Shown: in pieces, positions 1-6,247 of the stretch
Layout of the letters: the number at the start of each line of letters is the position of its first letter
How positions within the stretch are numbered: the first letter of the stretch is position 1
Origin: a bacterium
GTDB taxonomy: Bacteria; Vulcanimicrobiota; Xenobia; Xenobiales; Xenobiaceae
Direction: 5' to 3'
Length of the DNA stretch: 6,263 nt
Assembly (NCBI GenBank): GCA_017444045.1
Contig: JAFSXO010000028.1
Location: 1 to 6,263, forward strand
The notes under the pieces: model-generated
The model's database searches: none
The model's input: the letters and a program-made list of their open reading frames with translations, nothing else
Told to the model about the DNA's origin: nothing
Program-made: the position numbers and the translations under genes

Positions 1-666
1 CTGGATGCCGGTGCCAACAGCGCAGAGGCTGCCCAGTGGCTGGAAAAAGCCCGACGCCAGGGCTCCCGCCAAGCCCAGCTGCTCTTGGGCTGCCTCTATC
101 GCGACGGCCAGGGCGTGCCCCAAAACGCAAGCCAGGGACTAAAGCTTATCCAGGAGCTAGCCGAGAAGGATTACGCTCCCGCCCAGTACGAGCTGGGATG
201 CATGTACCTCAGCGGAAAAAGCATAGCCAAGGACGCAGAAGCGGCGCAGGAATGGCTGAAAAAGGCCGCTGACCAGAATTACGGAGAAGCCCACTGCAAA
301 ATAGCGCTGATGTACCTTGAAGGCAACGGCGTGGCCAAGGACCCGGCTAAGGCCTTAACCTGGCTTCAGCAGGCGGTCAAGCAGAACAGCCCCACCGCGC
401 AGCGACGCTTGGGTATGATGTACCGCGACGGCAAGGGTGTAGGCAAAGACATTGCCCAGGCTCTTACTTACCTGGAACAGGCGGCCCGGCAGGATGACTC
501 CCGCGCCCAGTTCTTCGCGGCCTGCATTTATGACAATGTAACTCCCCAAGGCCAAGAAGCGAACACCCCCCAAAAGCTGCGCGACCACGCCAAAGCGCTG
601 CAGTGGCTGGAAAAGGCGGCCAATTCGGGCGACAGCGATGCCCAATACGCCCTGGGACAGCGCTAA
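1..666 (+). CDS. Sel1-like repeat protein, left part of an interrupted gene (5' end outside window)
   Basis: The frame is open from base 1 to a TAA at 664-666, so the start lies off the left edge. The ATG at 85 is internal to a repeat and is not a credible start. The translation is about 5.5 SLR units of roughly 36 residues, with the family pattern of an alanine-rich A-x2-W-L-x-K-A-A helix, then AQ-x2-L-G-x-MY, then G-x-GV-x-KD. SLR proteins (Pfam Sel1) are TPR-like solenoids that bind other proteins; no enzymatic motif is seen. The unit near 480-620 carries an enlarged loop containing TPQG. Alignment with the 831-residue protein at 2584-5079 places window base 1 near residue 173 of that protein, so roughly 170 codons, probably including a membrane anchor, should lie upstream. 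The frame continues after the stop in the same phase as the right part. I infer a recently broken gene; translation of this part as a truncated product is possible. Confidence 0.8.
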   Translation: MDAGANSAEAAQWLEKARRQGSRQAQLLLGCLYRDGQGVPQNASQGLKLIQELAEKDYAPAQYELGCMYLSGKSIAKDAEAAQEWLKKAADQNYGEAHCKIALMYLEGNGVAKDPAKALTWLQQAVKQNSPTAQRRLGMMYRDGKGVGKDIAQALTYLEQAARQDDSRAQFFAACIYDNVTPQGQEANTPQKLRDHAKALQWLEKAANSGDSDAQYALGQR

Positions 667-1950
667 AGACAGGGCAGATATGTGGCCAAGGACGGAGAGA
701 AAGCCATAGAATGGCTGGAAAAAGCCCGCCAGCAGGGGAACAATGCCGCCCTGCTCTCTCTGGGTGCCATGTACGAGAAGGGCGACGGCGTCCAAGCCGA
801 TGGCGACAAGGCCGTGGAGCTGTTCACCATTGCCGCCAAGCGCGGTGATGTGCGCAGCCAGGTGCATCTGGGAGAGATTTACGAAGCCGGCAAAATCGTA
901 CCCTGCGACTATCAGAAAGCCATGGACATTTACGCCCAGGCGGCAAAGCAGGGCTACACCAGCGGCACCTTCCACCTAGGGAAAATGTACGAACAGGGGC
1001 ATGGTGTAGCCAAAGACCTAAAAAAAGCCAGGACGCTCTACGAAGAAGCCGCCCAAAAGAAAGACCCCGACGCTTTAGCGGCCTTAGGCAGCCTCTACTA
1101 CACAGGGCGCGGCGTCAGCGTCGATGCAGGCAAAGCCGCCAGCTATTACTTAGCCGCCGCCAAACGCGGCAACACCGCCTCCATGGGCATGATGGGTCAT
1201 TTCTACGAGACCGGCGAGGGCGGCGTTCCCCGCGATATGGGCAAAGCTGTGGACATGTATACCAAAGCCGCCAAACAGGGCGATTTCCTCTGCCAGTACG
1301 CTTTGGGCGAGATATACGCCAAGGGTCAGGGCGTAAGCGCTGACTACAAAAAAGCCTTTGCCTTTTACAAAATGGCCGCTGAAAACAGCGAGCCCCGCGC
1401 CCAGATCGCCCTGGGGCAGATGTACGAAAGCGGGCAAGGCGTCGGCCAGGACCTTAACTCCGCCGTCAAATGGTACACCAAGGCCGCCAGCAACGGCAAT
1501 GTGCTGGCCCAGCGCTATTTAGGCAAATACTACTATGACCACGGCGACATGCGCACCGCTTCGGCCGACAATTTCGGCAAAGCCTTCGAATGGTTCAAAA
1601 AAGCCGCCGACCAGGGAGATGCCATTTCTCAGCGCAGCGTTGCCGTCCTTTACAGCAACGACTATATTACCACCTGCCCCACCAGCCAGGAGCAGGCCAT
1701 CTATTACTATAAGCTGGCCGCCCATCAGGGAGATATTCCCTCGATGCGCGATCTGATATCAATATATGAGTATCACACCCACGAATACGATAAGGCCGTC
1801 TATTGGCTAGAAAAAGCCGCCTTTGACTACGGCTGCAGTTCGGCTTACAGCATGTTGTCCGACTTTGCCAAGCAAGGCAAGGGCATGCCCCGCGACCTCG
1901 CCAAAGCGGAATATTACAGAAGAATGTGGCTGTCAGGCGATCCCAACGCC
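22..1950 (+). repeat. Sel1-like tandem repeat array of the interrupted gene
   Basis: About 17-18 degenerate units of about 108 bp encode SLRs of about 36 residues, running through the TAA at 664-666. Units are diverged from each other but pair one-to-one with units at about 3115-4960. The longest exact match that I read by eye is 21 bp (178-198 with 3265-3285). Confidence 0.8.
664..666 (+). other. In-frame TAA interrupting the SLR gene (Tyr to stop)
   Basis: Both flanks are in the same frame and in the middle of an SLR unit (ALGQR, stop, RQGRYVAKDGE). The colinear unit of the paralogue reads ALGRRYSQGELVKEDGE, with TAC at 3754-3756 aligned to this TAA. This tyrosine is the conserved one of the SLR consensus. 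One third-base change (TAC to TAA) explains the break; there is no frameshift or deletion. Confidence 0.85.
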
Positions 1951-1989
1951 AATGATTTTCACAGAGGCGAAACGCCTATAGGCTATTAA
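682..1989 (+). CDS. Sel1-like repeat protein, right part of the interrupted gene
   Basis: This is a 435-codon frame in phase with the part before the TAA at 664-666. If expressed separately, the first candidate start is GTG at 682, with a weak AGGG at 671-674 spaced 7 nt, only 15 nt after the stop; reinitiation there is an inference. The next in-frame ATG is at 769. The product has about 12 SLR units of about 36 residues and no signal peptide or membrane segment, because the N-terminus of the original gene is on the other side of the stop. It ends with a short unrelated tail (GETPIGY). One unit, near 1180-1250, has the 37-residue form with YETGEGG that is also present in the paralogue at the same place. 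Composition is like the neighbouring SLR genes. It is best read as the 3' two thirds of a broken gene, but an open frame this long could still make a soluble SLR scaffold. Confidence 0.75.
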   Translation: MAKDGEKAIEWLEKARQQGNNAALLSLGAMYEKGDGVQADGDKAVELFTIAAKRGDVRSQVHLGEIYEAGKIVPCDYQKAMDIYAQAAKQGYTSGTFHLGKMYEQGHGVAKDLKKARTLYEEAAQKKDPDALAALGSLYYTGRGVSVDAGKAASYYLAAAKRGNTASMGMMGHFYETGEGGVPRDMGKAVDMYTKAAKQGDFLCQYALGEIYAKGQGVSADYKKAFAFYKMAAENSEPRAQIALGQMYESGQGVGQDLNSAVKWYTKAASNGNVLAQRYLGKYYYDHGDMRTASADNFGKAFEWFKKAADQGDAISQRSVAVLYSNDYITTCPTSQEQAIYYYKLAAHQGDIPSMRDLISIYEYHTHEYDKAVYWLEKAAFDYGCSSAYSMLSDFAKQGKGMPRDLAKAEYYRRMWLSGDPNANDFHRGETPIGY

Positions 1990-2021
1990 ATCAAGCTCTA
2001 AGACAAGAATACCAAGACACA

Positions 2022-2027
2022 GAGAGG
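2022..2027 (+). promoter_or_regulatory. Ribosome binding site for the small SLR gene
   Basis: GAGAGG lies 8 nt before the ATG at 2036 and supports that start. The 46-bp gap after the previous stop has no hairpin with a T-run and no convincing promoter, which fits co-transcription. Confidence 0.6.
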
Positions 2028-2035
2028 CTTCAGAT

Positions 2036-2551
2036 ATGGACAAAAAACTGATCATCGGCGCTATAGCCTTAGCCGTACTTTCCTTCGGCGGCGGTGCCTA
2101 TTATGGACGCTATCATCTATACAGCCACAGCCTATCCCAAATCGCCACGGCTTACGGACGCGCGGCGGATCGCGGTAACAGCGGCGCGCAAATCATAGCG
2201 GGCGTCATCTGTGCAGAGGAATTAGGCTGCCCCTACTCTCCGGATCGGGCCCATGCTTACTGGCAGCAGGCCGCCGAACAGGACCAGCCCGCCGCCCTTT
2301 ACCTGGCTGGCTATTCCTTTGAAAAAGGCCTGGGCACAGAGCGCGATTATATCAAAGCTTCCCAGCTCTATGAACGCGCCGCATCATCCGGCCACCTCCA
2401 GGCACAGCGCCAGCTTGGCTACATGTATTTCTACGGCAAAGGCGTAGCCGAAGACCGCGCCAAGGGCAAACAGCTATTGAAAAAGGCAGCCGACAGCGGT
2501 GACGGACAGGCAAAAGCGTTCCTGCATGAATTATATCTGCCTAAAAAATAA
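2036..2551 (+). CDS. Small membrane-anchored Sel1-like repeat protein
   Basis: The protein is 171 residues. Residues 1-4 (MDKK) are charged, and residues 5-24 form a hydrophobic, glycine-rich segment that looks like a signal anchor. There is no lipobox cysteine and no clear A-x-A cleavage site, so I favour an anchored protein facing the periplasm. Residues 33-171 hold about four SLR units; the third (KASQLYERAASSG, then YMYFYGKGVAEDRA) is the most canonical, and the last is cut short at YLPKK. The first unit is unusual, with CAEELGCPYSPD in place of the G-x-GV loop, giving a C-x4-C pair. It lies between the two large SLR genes, 46 bp after one and 32 bp before the other, so it is probably part of the same operon. 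Its anchor and first repeat loosely resemble those of the 831-residue neighbour, suggesting a short relative of it. The function is unknown; an adaptor role is inferred from the fold only. Confidence 0.88.
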   Translation: MDKKLIIGAIALAVLSFGGGAYYGRYHLYSHSLSQIATAYGRAADRGNSGAQIIAGVICAEELGCPYSPDRAHAYWQQAAEQDQPAALYLAGYSFEKGLGTERDYIKASQLYERAASSGHLQAQRQLGYMYFYGKGVAEDRAKGKQLLKKAADSGDGQAKAFLHELYLPKK

Positions 2552-2572
2552 TTGATTATGCATCTGACAATC

Positions 2573-2576
2573 GGAG
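2573..2576 (+). promoter_or_regulatory. Ribosome binding site for the large SLR gene
   Basis: GGAG is spaced 7 nt from the ATG at 2584. It decides this start, which also places a hydrophobic anchor at the N-terminus. Confidence 0.65.
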
Positions 2577-2583
2577 TACAGCC

Positions 2584-5079
2584 ATGAGCAATAAGCATAT
2601 TTTAACCGCGGTCAGCGGAATAATAATCTGTATAGGCGGCTGGTATATCGGCGATCAGTGCGGAAGCTATGCGGCAGCCAGGCAGGAGATAAGCGCCAGC
2701 TGCGCGGAGATGCGAAGCTATGCACAACAGGGCGGCGCAAACGCTCAGCTTTTGTTGGCTGAGCTGCAGCGTTATGGCATCAGACGCCCCAGTTCACCAA
2801 ACGAAACCGAAAGCCTGTTTGAATCTGCAGCGGCGCAAGACCTTCCCCAGGCTCAGTATCAGTTAGCCGCCGCATGGAGCAAAAACTCTGACGAGAGCGA
2901 CAGCAGCACGGCGCTCGCCTATCTTAAGACCGCCGCCGAAAATGGCTCAACGTTAGCCATGCTGGAGCTGAGCCGCCGCTATTTCCAGGGAGACCGCACA
3001 GACAGCGACAGCCTGCAGGGACGCGAATGGCTCACCAAGGCCGCGGCCAAGGGCAGCACTGAAGCTCAGTGCGAGCTAGGCCAGCGCCTCGCCATGGGCA
3101 ATATGGTCAGCAAAGACCCGGCAGAAGCAGCCCAATGGCTAGAAAAAGCCAGTTCGGGCGATTCGTTAAAGGCTAAGTACCGCCTCGCCTGTCTGCAGCT
3201 TCAAGGCCAGGAGCCCGATAAAGCCACCGAGACGATCAGACAGTTAGCCGAAGCGGGGTATGCCCCCGCCCAGTACGAGCTGGGAAGCATGTATCTTAGC
3301 GGCAAACACCTGACCAAAGACCCCGAGAAAGCCCTAGAATGGCTGCACAAGGCCGCTGAGCAGAGCTATGGCGAAGCCTTCTGCAAATTAGGTCTTATGT
3401 ACCTCGAAGGCAACGGCGTTGCCAAAGACAAAAAGAAAGCGCAGGATTATCTGAATAAAGCTATCCTGCAGGACAATGCTACCGCCCAGCGCCGTTTGGC
3501 CGTAATATACCGCGACGGAATCGGAGTACCCAAAAATCCGCGCCAGGCTTACAAGCTATTCGCCAAAGCGGCTAGCCAGGGAGACACCCGCTCACAGTAT
3601 TTGCTGGCCTGCATCTGCGACGGCGTTACCCCTCAGGGCGACAGCGATTCAGCGCTTCCTAAAGACCTGCGCGATAAGGATCAGGCTCTCAAGTGGCTTA
3701 CCCAAGCTGGCGAACAGGGAGATATTGACGCCCAGTTGGCCCTAGGCAGGCGCTACAGCCAGGGAGAGCTGGTCAAGGAAGACGGAGAGCAGGCGATCGC
3801 CTGGTACACAAAAGCCATAGACCAGGGCAGCAGCGCCGCGCTTTGGGCCTTAGGCGATATGTACGAAAAAGGCAGCGTTGTTCCCAAGGACGGCAGCAAA
3901 GCCATCGAGCTGTACACCTCCGCAGCCAAGCAGGGTGACAGCAAAGCGATGACCCATTTGGGCGAGCTTTATGAACAGGGAAAGCTGGTGGAAGCCGACA
4001 CGCAAAGAGCCCTAGATCTCTACGCCCAGGCCGCCAAGCAAAACTATCCCAACGCCAAATACCATCTGGGCAAAATGTACGCCAAGGGAAAAGGCGTAAG
4101 CAAAGATATCAAGAAGGCCCTAAAGCTGTACGAAGAAGCAGCCAGCCAAAAGGACTGCGATGCTCTGGCAGAGCTGGCAGCCATTTATTACGTGGGCGAG
4201 CTGGTCCCTCTCGATGTACCCAAGGCCATCAATTATTATACGGCAGCGGCAAAACGCGGAAGCGCAGCGGCCATGGGCATGATGGGCCATTTCTATGAAA
4301 CCGGCGAAGGCGGCATAGGGCGCGACATGAACAAAGCTCTGTCCATGTACGCGCAGGCGGCCAAACACGGCGACGTTACCTGCCAGTACGTGATGGGCAC
4401 CTGGTACGAAAATGGCATCAATGTCACAGCCAATTACCAAAAGGCCTTCGGTTTTTATAAGCAGGCCGCCTTATCAGGCGAGCCCCGCGCCCAGCTCTGC
4501 CTGGGCAGGATGTATCTAAACGGCATCGGCGTCAAAGCCGACCACGCCAGCGCCATGAAATGGTACACCAAAGCTGCCGAGAACGGCAATGTAGCCGCCC
4601 AGCTGGCGTTAGCACGTTTATACTATTCAGACGATCTGTCTCAGCCTTCCAACAAGGAAGCGTTCAAGTGGTTTGCTAAAGCCGCCAACAACGGCAGTCC
4701 CACGGCGCAGCGCTGCCTGGCGTATTGTTACATGTGCCGGATCGGCTGCGAGCGCAATTTGCATGAGTGTCTCTATTGGATGGAGCGCGCCGCCAGCAAC
4801 GGCGACGTTTACGCCATGGTGGAGCTGGGCCAGCTGTATAGATTCGGCGACGGCATGGATTACGTTATTCCCGCCGACAAAAGCAAAGCCATATACTGGA
4901 TAAGGTGCGCGATCGAACACGGCTGTCCGAGATCCTATCAGTCTCTGGCCTACGTTGATGACTCTCTGCCAAATTCTGAACGCGAGGCCTATCTGCGCAT
5001 AGCCAACAGCGCTCCCGATCGCTACCCCAGAGCAGGTATCGCCCGCACCGATGCCTCCCCGCCGATTCTAAACGACTGA
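2584..5079 (+). CDS. Large membrane-anchored Sel1-like repeat protein (about 21 repeats)
   Basis: The protein is 831 residues. Residues 6-23 form a hydrophobic segment after MSNKH, without a lipobox, so a signal anchor is likely and the repeat domain would face the periplasm. From about residue 40 to 795 there are about 21 consecutive SLR units of about 36 residues; the first five are degenerate and the middle ones canonical (for example YLEGNGVAKD, FYETGEGG, MYLNGIGVKAD). Two units are irregular: one has a long TPQG loop (about 3620-3690) and one has 37 residues with GEGG (about 4290-4320). Both match irregular units in the interrupted gene at 1-1989. A cysteine cluster lies in the unit at residues 711-729. 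The last 30 residues are not repeats. SLR proteins commonly serve as scaffolds in envelope processes, signalling or host interaction; nothing here shows which. No enzyme motif was found. It is intact, so it is probably the functional member of the pair. Confidence 0.92.
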   Translation: MSNKHILTAVSGIIICIGGWYIGDQCGSYAAARQEISASCAEMRSYAQQGGANAQLLLAELQRYGIRRPSSPNETESLFESAAAQDLPQAQYQLAAAWSKNSDESDSSTALAYLKTAAENGSTLAMLELSRRYFQGDRTDSDSLQGREWLTKAAAKGSTEAQCELGQRLAMGNMVSKDPAEAAQWLEKASSGDSLKAKYRLACLQLQGQEPDKATETIRQLAEAGYAPAQYELGSMYLSGKHLTKDPEKALEWLHKAAEQSYGEAFCKLGLMYLEGNGVAKDKKKAQDYLNKAILQDNATAQRRLAVIYRDGIGVPKNPRQAYKLFAKAASQGDTRSQYLLACICDGVTPQGDSDSALPKDLRDKDQALKWLTQAGEQGDIDAQLALGRRYSQGELVKEDGEQAIAWYTKAIDQGSSAALWALGDMYEKGSVVPKDGSKAIELYTSAAKQGDSKAMTHLGELYEQGKLVEADTQRALDLYAQAAKQNYPNAKYHLGKMYAKGKGVSKDIKKALKLYEEAASQKDCDALAELAAIYYVGELVPLDVPKAINYYTAAAKRGSAAAMGMMGHFYETGEGGIGRDMNKALSMYAQAAKHGDVTCQYVMGTWYENGINVTANYQKAFGFYKQAALSGEPRAQLCLGRMYLNGIGVKADHASAMKWYTKAAENGNVAAQLALARLYYSDDLSQPSNKEAFKWFAKAANNGSPTAQRCLAYCYMCRIGCERNLHECLYWMERAASNGDVYAMVELGQLYRFGDGMDYVIPADKSKAIYWIRCAIEHGCPRSYQSLAYVDDSLPNSEREAYLRIANSAPDRYPRAGIARTDASPPILND
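2701..4960 (+). repeat. Sel1-like tandem repeat array of the large SLR gene
   Basis: About 21 units of about 108 bp lie within the 831-residue protein. Units 5 to 21 align in order with the array at 22-1950, while units 1 to 4 have no partner in the window because the other gene starts off the left edge. Confidence 0.85.
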
Positions 5080-5129
5080 TGCTCCGCAAGACCGCATTCA
5101 TGCCCGCTCACCGATTCAGATAACACAAG

Positions 5130-5172
5130 TGTGAACGCCTCACAGGAGGAACGCACTGTGCCCCACGCCTAA
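5130..5172 (+). promoter_or_regulatory. Upstream SD/start module with alternative small hairpins, before the Rpn gene
   Basis: TGTGAAC (5130-5136) is followed by AGGAGGA (5144-5150) and then GTG at 5158, but that frame stops after four codons (GTG CCC CAC GCC TAA). The true gene start downstream has the same elements in tighter form: TGTGAAC at 5217-5223 directly followed by AGGAGG at 5224-5229. TGTGA (5130-5134) can pair with TCACA (5140-5144), or CACAG (5141-5145) can pair with CTGTG (5156-5160), which would loop out the SD; the two pairings exclude each other. It could be a leader element or the decayed remnant of a duplicated gene start. The function is inferred, and the stems are only 5 bp. 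Confidence 0.3.
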
Positions 5173-5187
5173 TCTGCCAACAGCATA

Positions 5188-5217
5188 TTGAGTTAGAAGC
5201 AGACAATGTGCTAAACT
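5188..5217 (+). promoter_or_regulatory. Possible weak sigma-70-type promoter before the Rpn gene
   Basis: TTGAGT (5188-5193) is followed 18 nt later by TAAACT (5212-5217), with TGC just upstream giving an extended -10. Each hexamer matches consensus at 4 of 6 positions. Against it, transcription would begin at about 5224, inside the ribosome binding site, leaving almost no leader. Confidence 0.2.
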
Positions 5218-5223
5218 GTGAAC

Positions 5224-5231
5224 AGGAGGGG
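5224..5231 (+). promoter_or_regulatory. Strong ribosome binding site for the Rpn gene
   Basis: AGGAGGGG is 5 nt from the ATG at 5237 and is the strongest SD in the window at a gene start. It fixes the start of the full-length nuclease. Confidence 0.7.
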
Positions 5232-5236
5232 CTCTT

Positions 5237-6247
5237 ATGAAGCATAAGACCACAATTGCAGCGGGCATCGATATAACGGCTAAGCGAGCCGCTTATGATT
5301 CTGTCTGCAAACGCCTCATCTCCGAAAAAATCATCTTAGCCTGGATCATGCACAGTTGCTTAGATGAGTATCGCCATACCGATGTCAGCATTATTGCCGA
5401 AAAATATATCAAAGACCAGCCTTTAATTAACCAAGTTCCGGTTGATCCAGATATGACGGGAGCATTTCTGCAAAATGCCGGACAGGAGCAAACCTCACCG
5501 ACCGAGGGAGAAGTCCACTTTGATATCTATTTCAGCGCCATCGTTCCCAGCAATAATGAAACAATACAGCTCATCATCAACGTAGAAGCACAAAGAAACT
5601 TCTACCCTGGCTACCCTCTGACCAAACGCGCCATATATTACTGCGCCAGAATGCTCTCGGCTCAAAAGGGCCAAGTATTTGAGCATTCCGATTATGGCAA
5701 GCTGCGCAAGGTTTACTCGGTCTGGCTGTGTCTCAAACCGCCACAGTTTTTAATTAATTCTATTACTAAGTTCCATATTACCAAAGACAGTATATACGGC
5801 AGCAATCCAGAGGAATTAAGCAATTACGATTTGCTTACGGTTCTCATGCTCTGTTTAGATGATGCAGAAAAACCGCAAGGCGAAGGTATATTAAAGCTAT
5901 TGAGCGTTTTATTGTCGAGCACAATAACTGCTGACGACAAAAAGCAGCTTTTGCAGGATGAATTTAACATTCCGATGACCCAAAATTTAAACAGGGAGGT
6001 AGATAATATGTCCGATTTAAGCCAAGCCATCGTGGAAGAGAGTAAAGCACGCGGAATCGAAATCGGAGAGGCACGCGGTGAGGCACGCGGTGAGGCACGC
6101 GGGCTTAAAGCCGGTCTAGAACAGGCCAGCCTAAACGCCATACGCAACCTTATGAAGACCATGAAGCTTACGGCCCAGGAAGCCATGCAGGCCCTGTGCA
6201 TACCGGAAAGCGAGCGCGAGGATTACCTAGCTAAAATCGCCCAGTAA
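5237..6247 (+). CDS. Rpn family PD-(D/E)XK nuclease (putative transposase family, PDDEXK_2)
   Basis: The protein is 336 residues. Residues 20-60 hold the N-terminal helix with SEKIILAWIMH (E30). The nuclease core follows: FDIYF with D96, then IINVEAQ with E117-x-Q119, then YPGYPLTKRAIYYCARML (residues 123-140). The E-x-Q form instead of E-x-K is usual in this family as I know it. Residues about 150-255 (VYSVWLCLKPP, GILKLLSVLLSS, IPMTQNLNREV) are the typical middle part. The C-terminal region (258-336) has a four-residue Gly-spaced array and then NLMKTMKLTAQEAMQALCIP. Known Rpn proteins are DNA endonucleases first linked to RecA-independent recombination and later to phage defence. Their older label of transposase is not supported here, since no terminal inverted repeats or target duplications were seen. 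The gene stands alone 157 bp after the SLR cluster and is visibly more AT-rich than it, which fits separate acquisition. The stop is 16 bp from the window edge, so nothing can be said about downstream genes. Confidence 0.9.
   Translation: MKHKTTIAAGIDITAKRAAYDSVCKRLISEKIILAWIMHSCLDEYRHTDVSIIAEKYIKDQPLINQVPVDPDMTGAFLQNAGQEQTSPTEGEVHFDIYFSAIVPSNNETIQLIINVEAQRNFYPGYPLTKRAIYYCARMLSAQKGQVFEHSDYGKLRKVYSVWLCLKPPQFLINSITKFHITKDSIYGSNPEELSNYDLLTVLMLCLDDAEKPQGEGILKLLSVLLSSTITADDKKQLLQDEFNIPMTQNLNREVDNMSDLSQAIVEESKARGIEIGEARGEARGEARGLKAGLEQASLNAIRNLMKTMKLTAQEAMQALCIPESEREDYLAKIAQ
5994..6000 (+). promoter_or_regulatory. Internal ribosome binding site within the Rpn gene
   Basis: GGGAGGT is followed by 7 nt (AGATAAT) and an in-frame ATG at 6008. 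In the reading frame these bases encode part of N-R-E-V-D-N-M. SD strength and spacing are as good as those of the annotated gene starts in this window, and the local AT-rich flanks would leave it accessible. Confidence 0.65.
6008..6247 (+). CDS. Putative intragenic RpnS-like antitoxin (C-terminal 79 residues of the Rpn protein)
   Basis: An in-frame ATG (residue M258 of the full protein) behind a strong internal SD would yield a separate 79-residue protein sharing the stop of the nuclease. It starts MSDLSQAIVEES, continues with six xxxG units (residues 270-293 of the parent), and ends with a helical segment (LMKTMKLTAQEAMQALCIPESEREDYLAKI). It lacks all catalytic residues (D96, E117, Q119). 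In E. coli, Rpn genes produce such internally translated C-terminal proteins (RpnS), which bind and block the toxic full-length RpnL and carry four-residue repeats of variable number. The layout here agrees in position, size and repeat type. Separate translation and antitoxin action are inferred, not shown. Confidence 0.55.
   Translation: MSDLSQAIVEESKARGIEIGEARGEARGEARGLKAGLEQASLNAIRNLMKTMKLTAQEAMQALCIPESEREDYLAKIAQ
6068..6102 (+). repeat. 12-bp perfect tandem repeat encoding EARG x3
   Basis: GAGGCACGCGGT occurs at 6068-6079 and 6080-6091, with an 11-base third copy at 6092-6102. The period is four codons, so gain or loss of copies keeps the frame. It lies in both the nuclease and the putative internal small protein (residues 278-289 of the full protein). 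A related partial copy (GCACGCGG) is at 6047-6054. Confidence 0.9.

Noticed and set aside
664..666. TAA as a recoded sense codon or programmed readthrough
   Set aside because: TAA ends the genes at 1989, 2551 and 6247 normally, and no readthrough context or downstream stem is visible; a simple Tyr codon mutation is sufficient.
355..975. A 206-codon open frame on the minus strand spanning the TAA at 664-666
   Set aside because: It is antisense to SLR repeats on both sides; its protein has no family features, and the plus-strand frame aligns with the paralogue throughout.
4120..4440. Several minus-strand open frames over the large SLR gene (for example here and at 4627-4920)
   Set aside because: They arise from the GC-rich repeated codon pattern, recur at the matching places in both paralogues, and have no credible ribosome binding site or domain.
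22..4960. Regular 108-bp periodicity as a CRISPR or satellite-like array
   Set aside because: The period is exactly 36 codons, units are diverged, and it is explained by SLR protein repeats.
5080..5129. Rho-independent terminator after the large SLR gene, or a short ORF (ATG at 5100, seven codons)
   Set aside because: There is no GC-rich hairpin with a T-run, and the short frame has no ribosome binding site.
5130..5144. CRP-like operator (TGTGA and TCACA arms)
   Set aside because: The spacer is 5 nt, whereas CRP sites need 6, and no well-placed promoter accompanies it.
5237..6247. The Rpn gene as part of an insertion sequence
   Set aside because: No terminal inverted repeats, target duplications or second transposase frame are visible; the family name transposase is historical.
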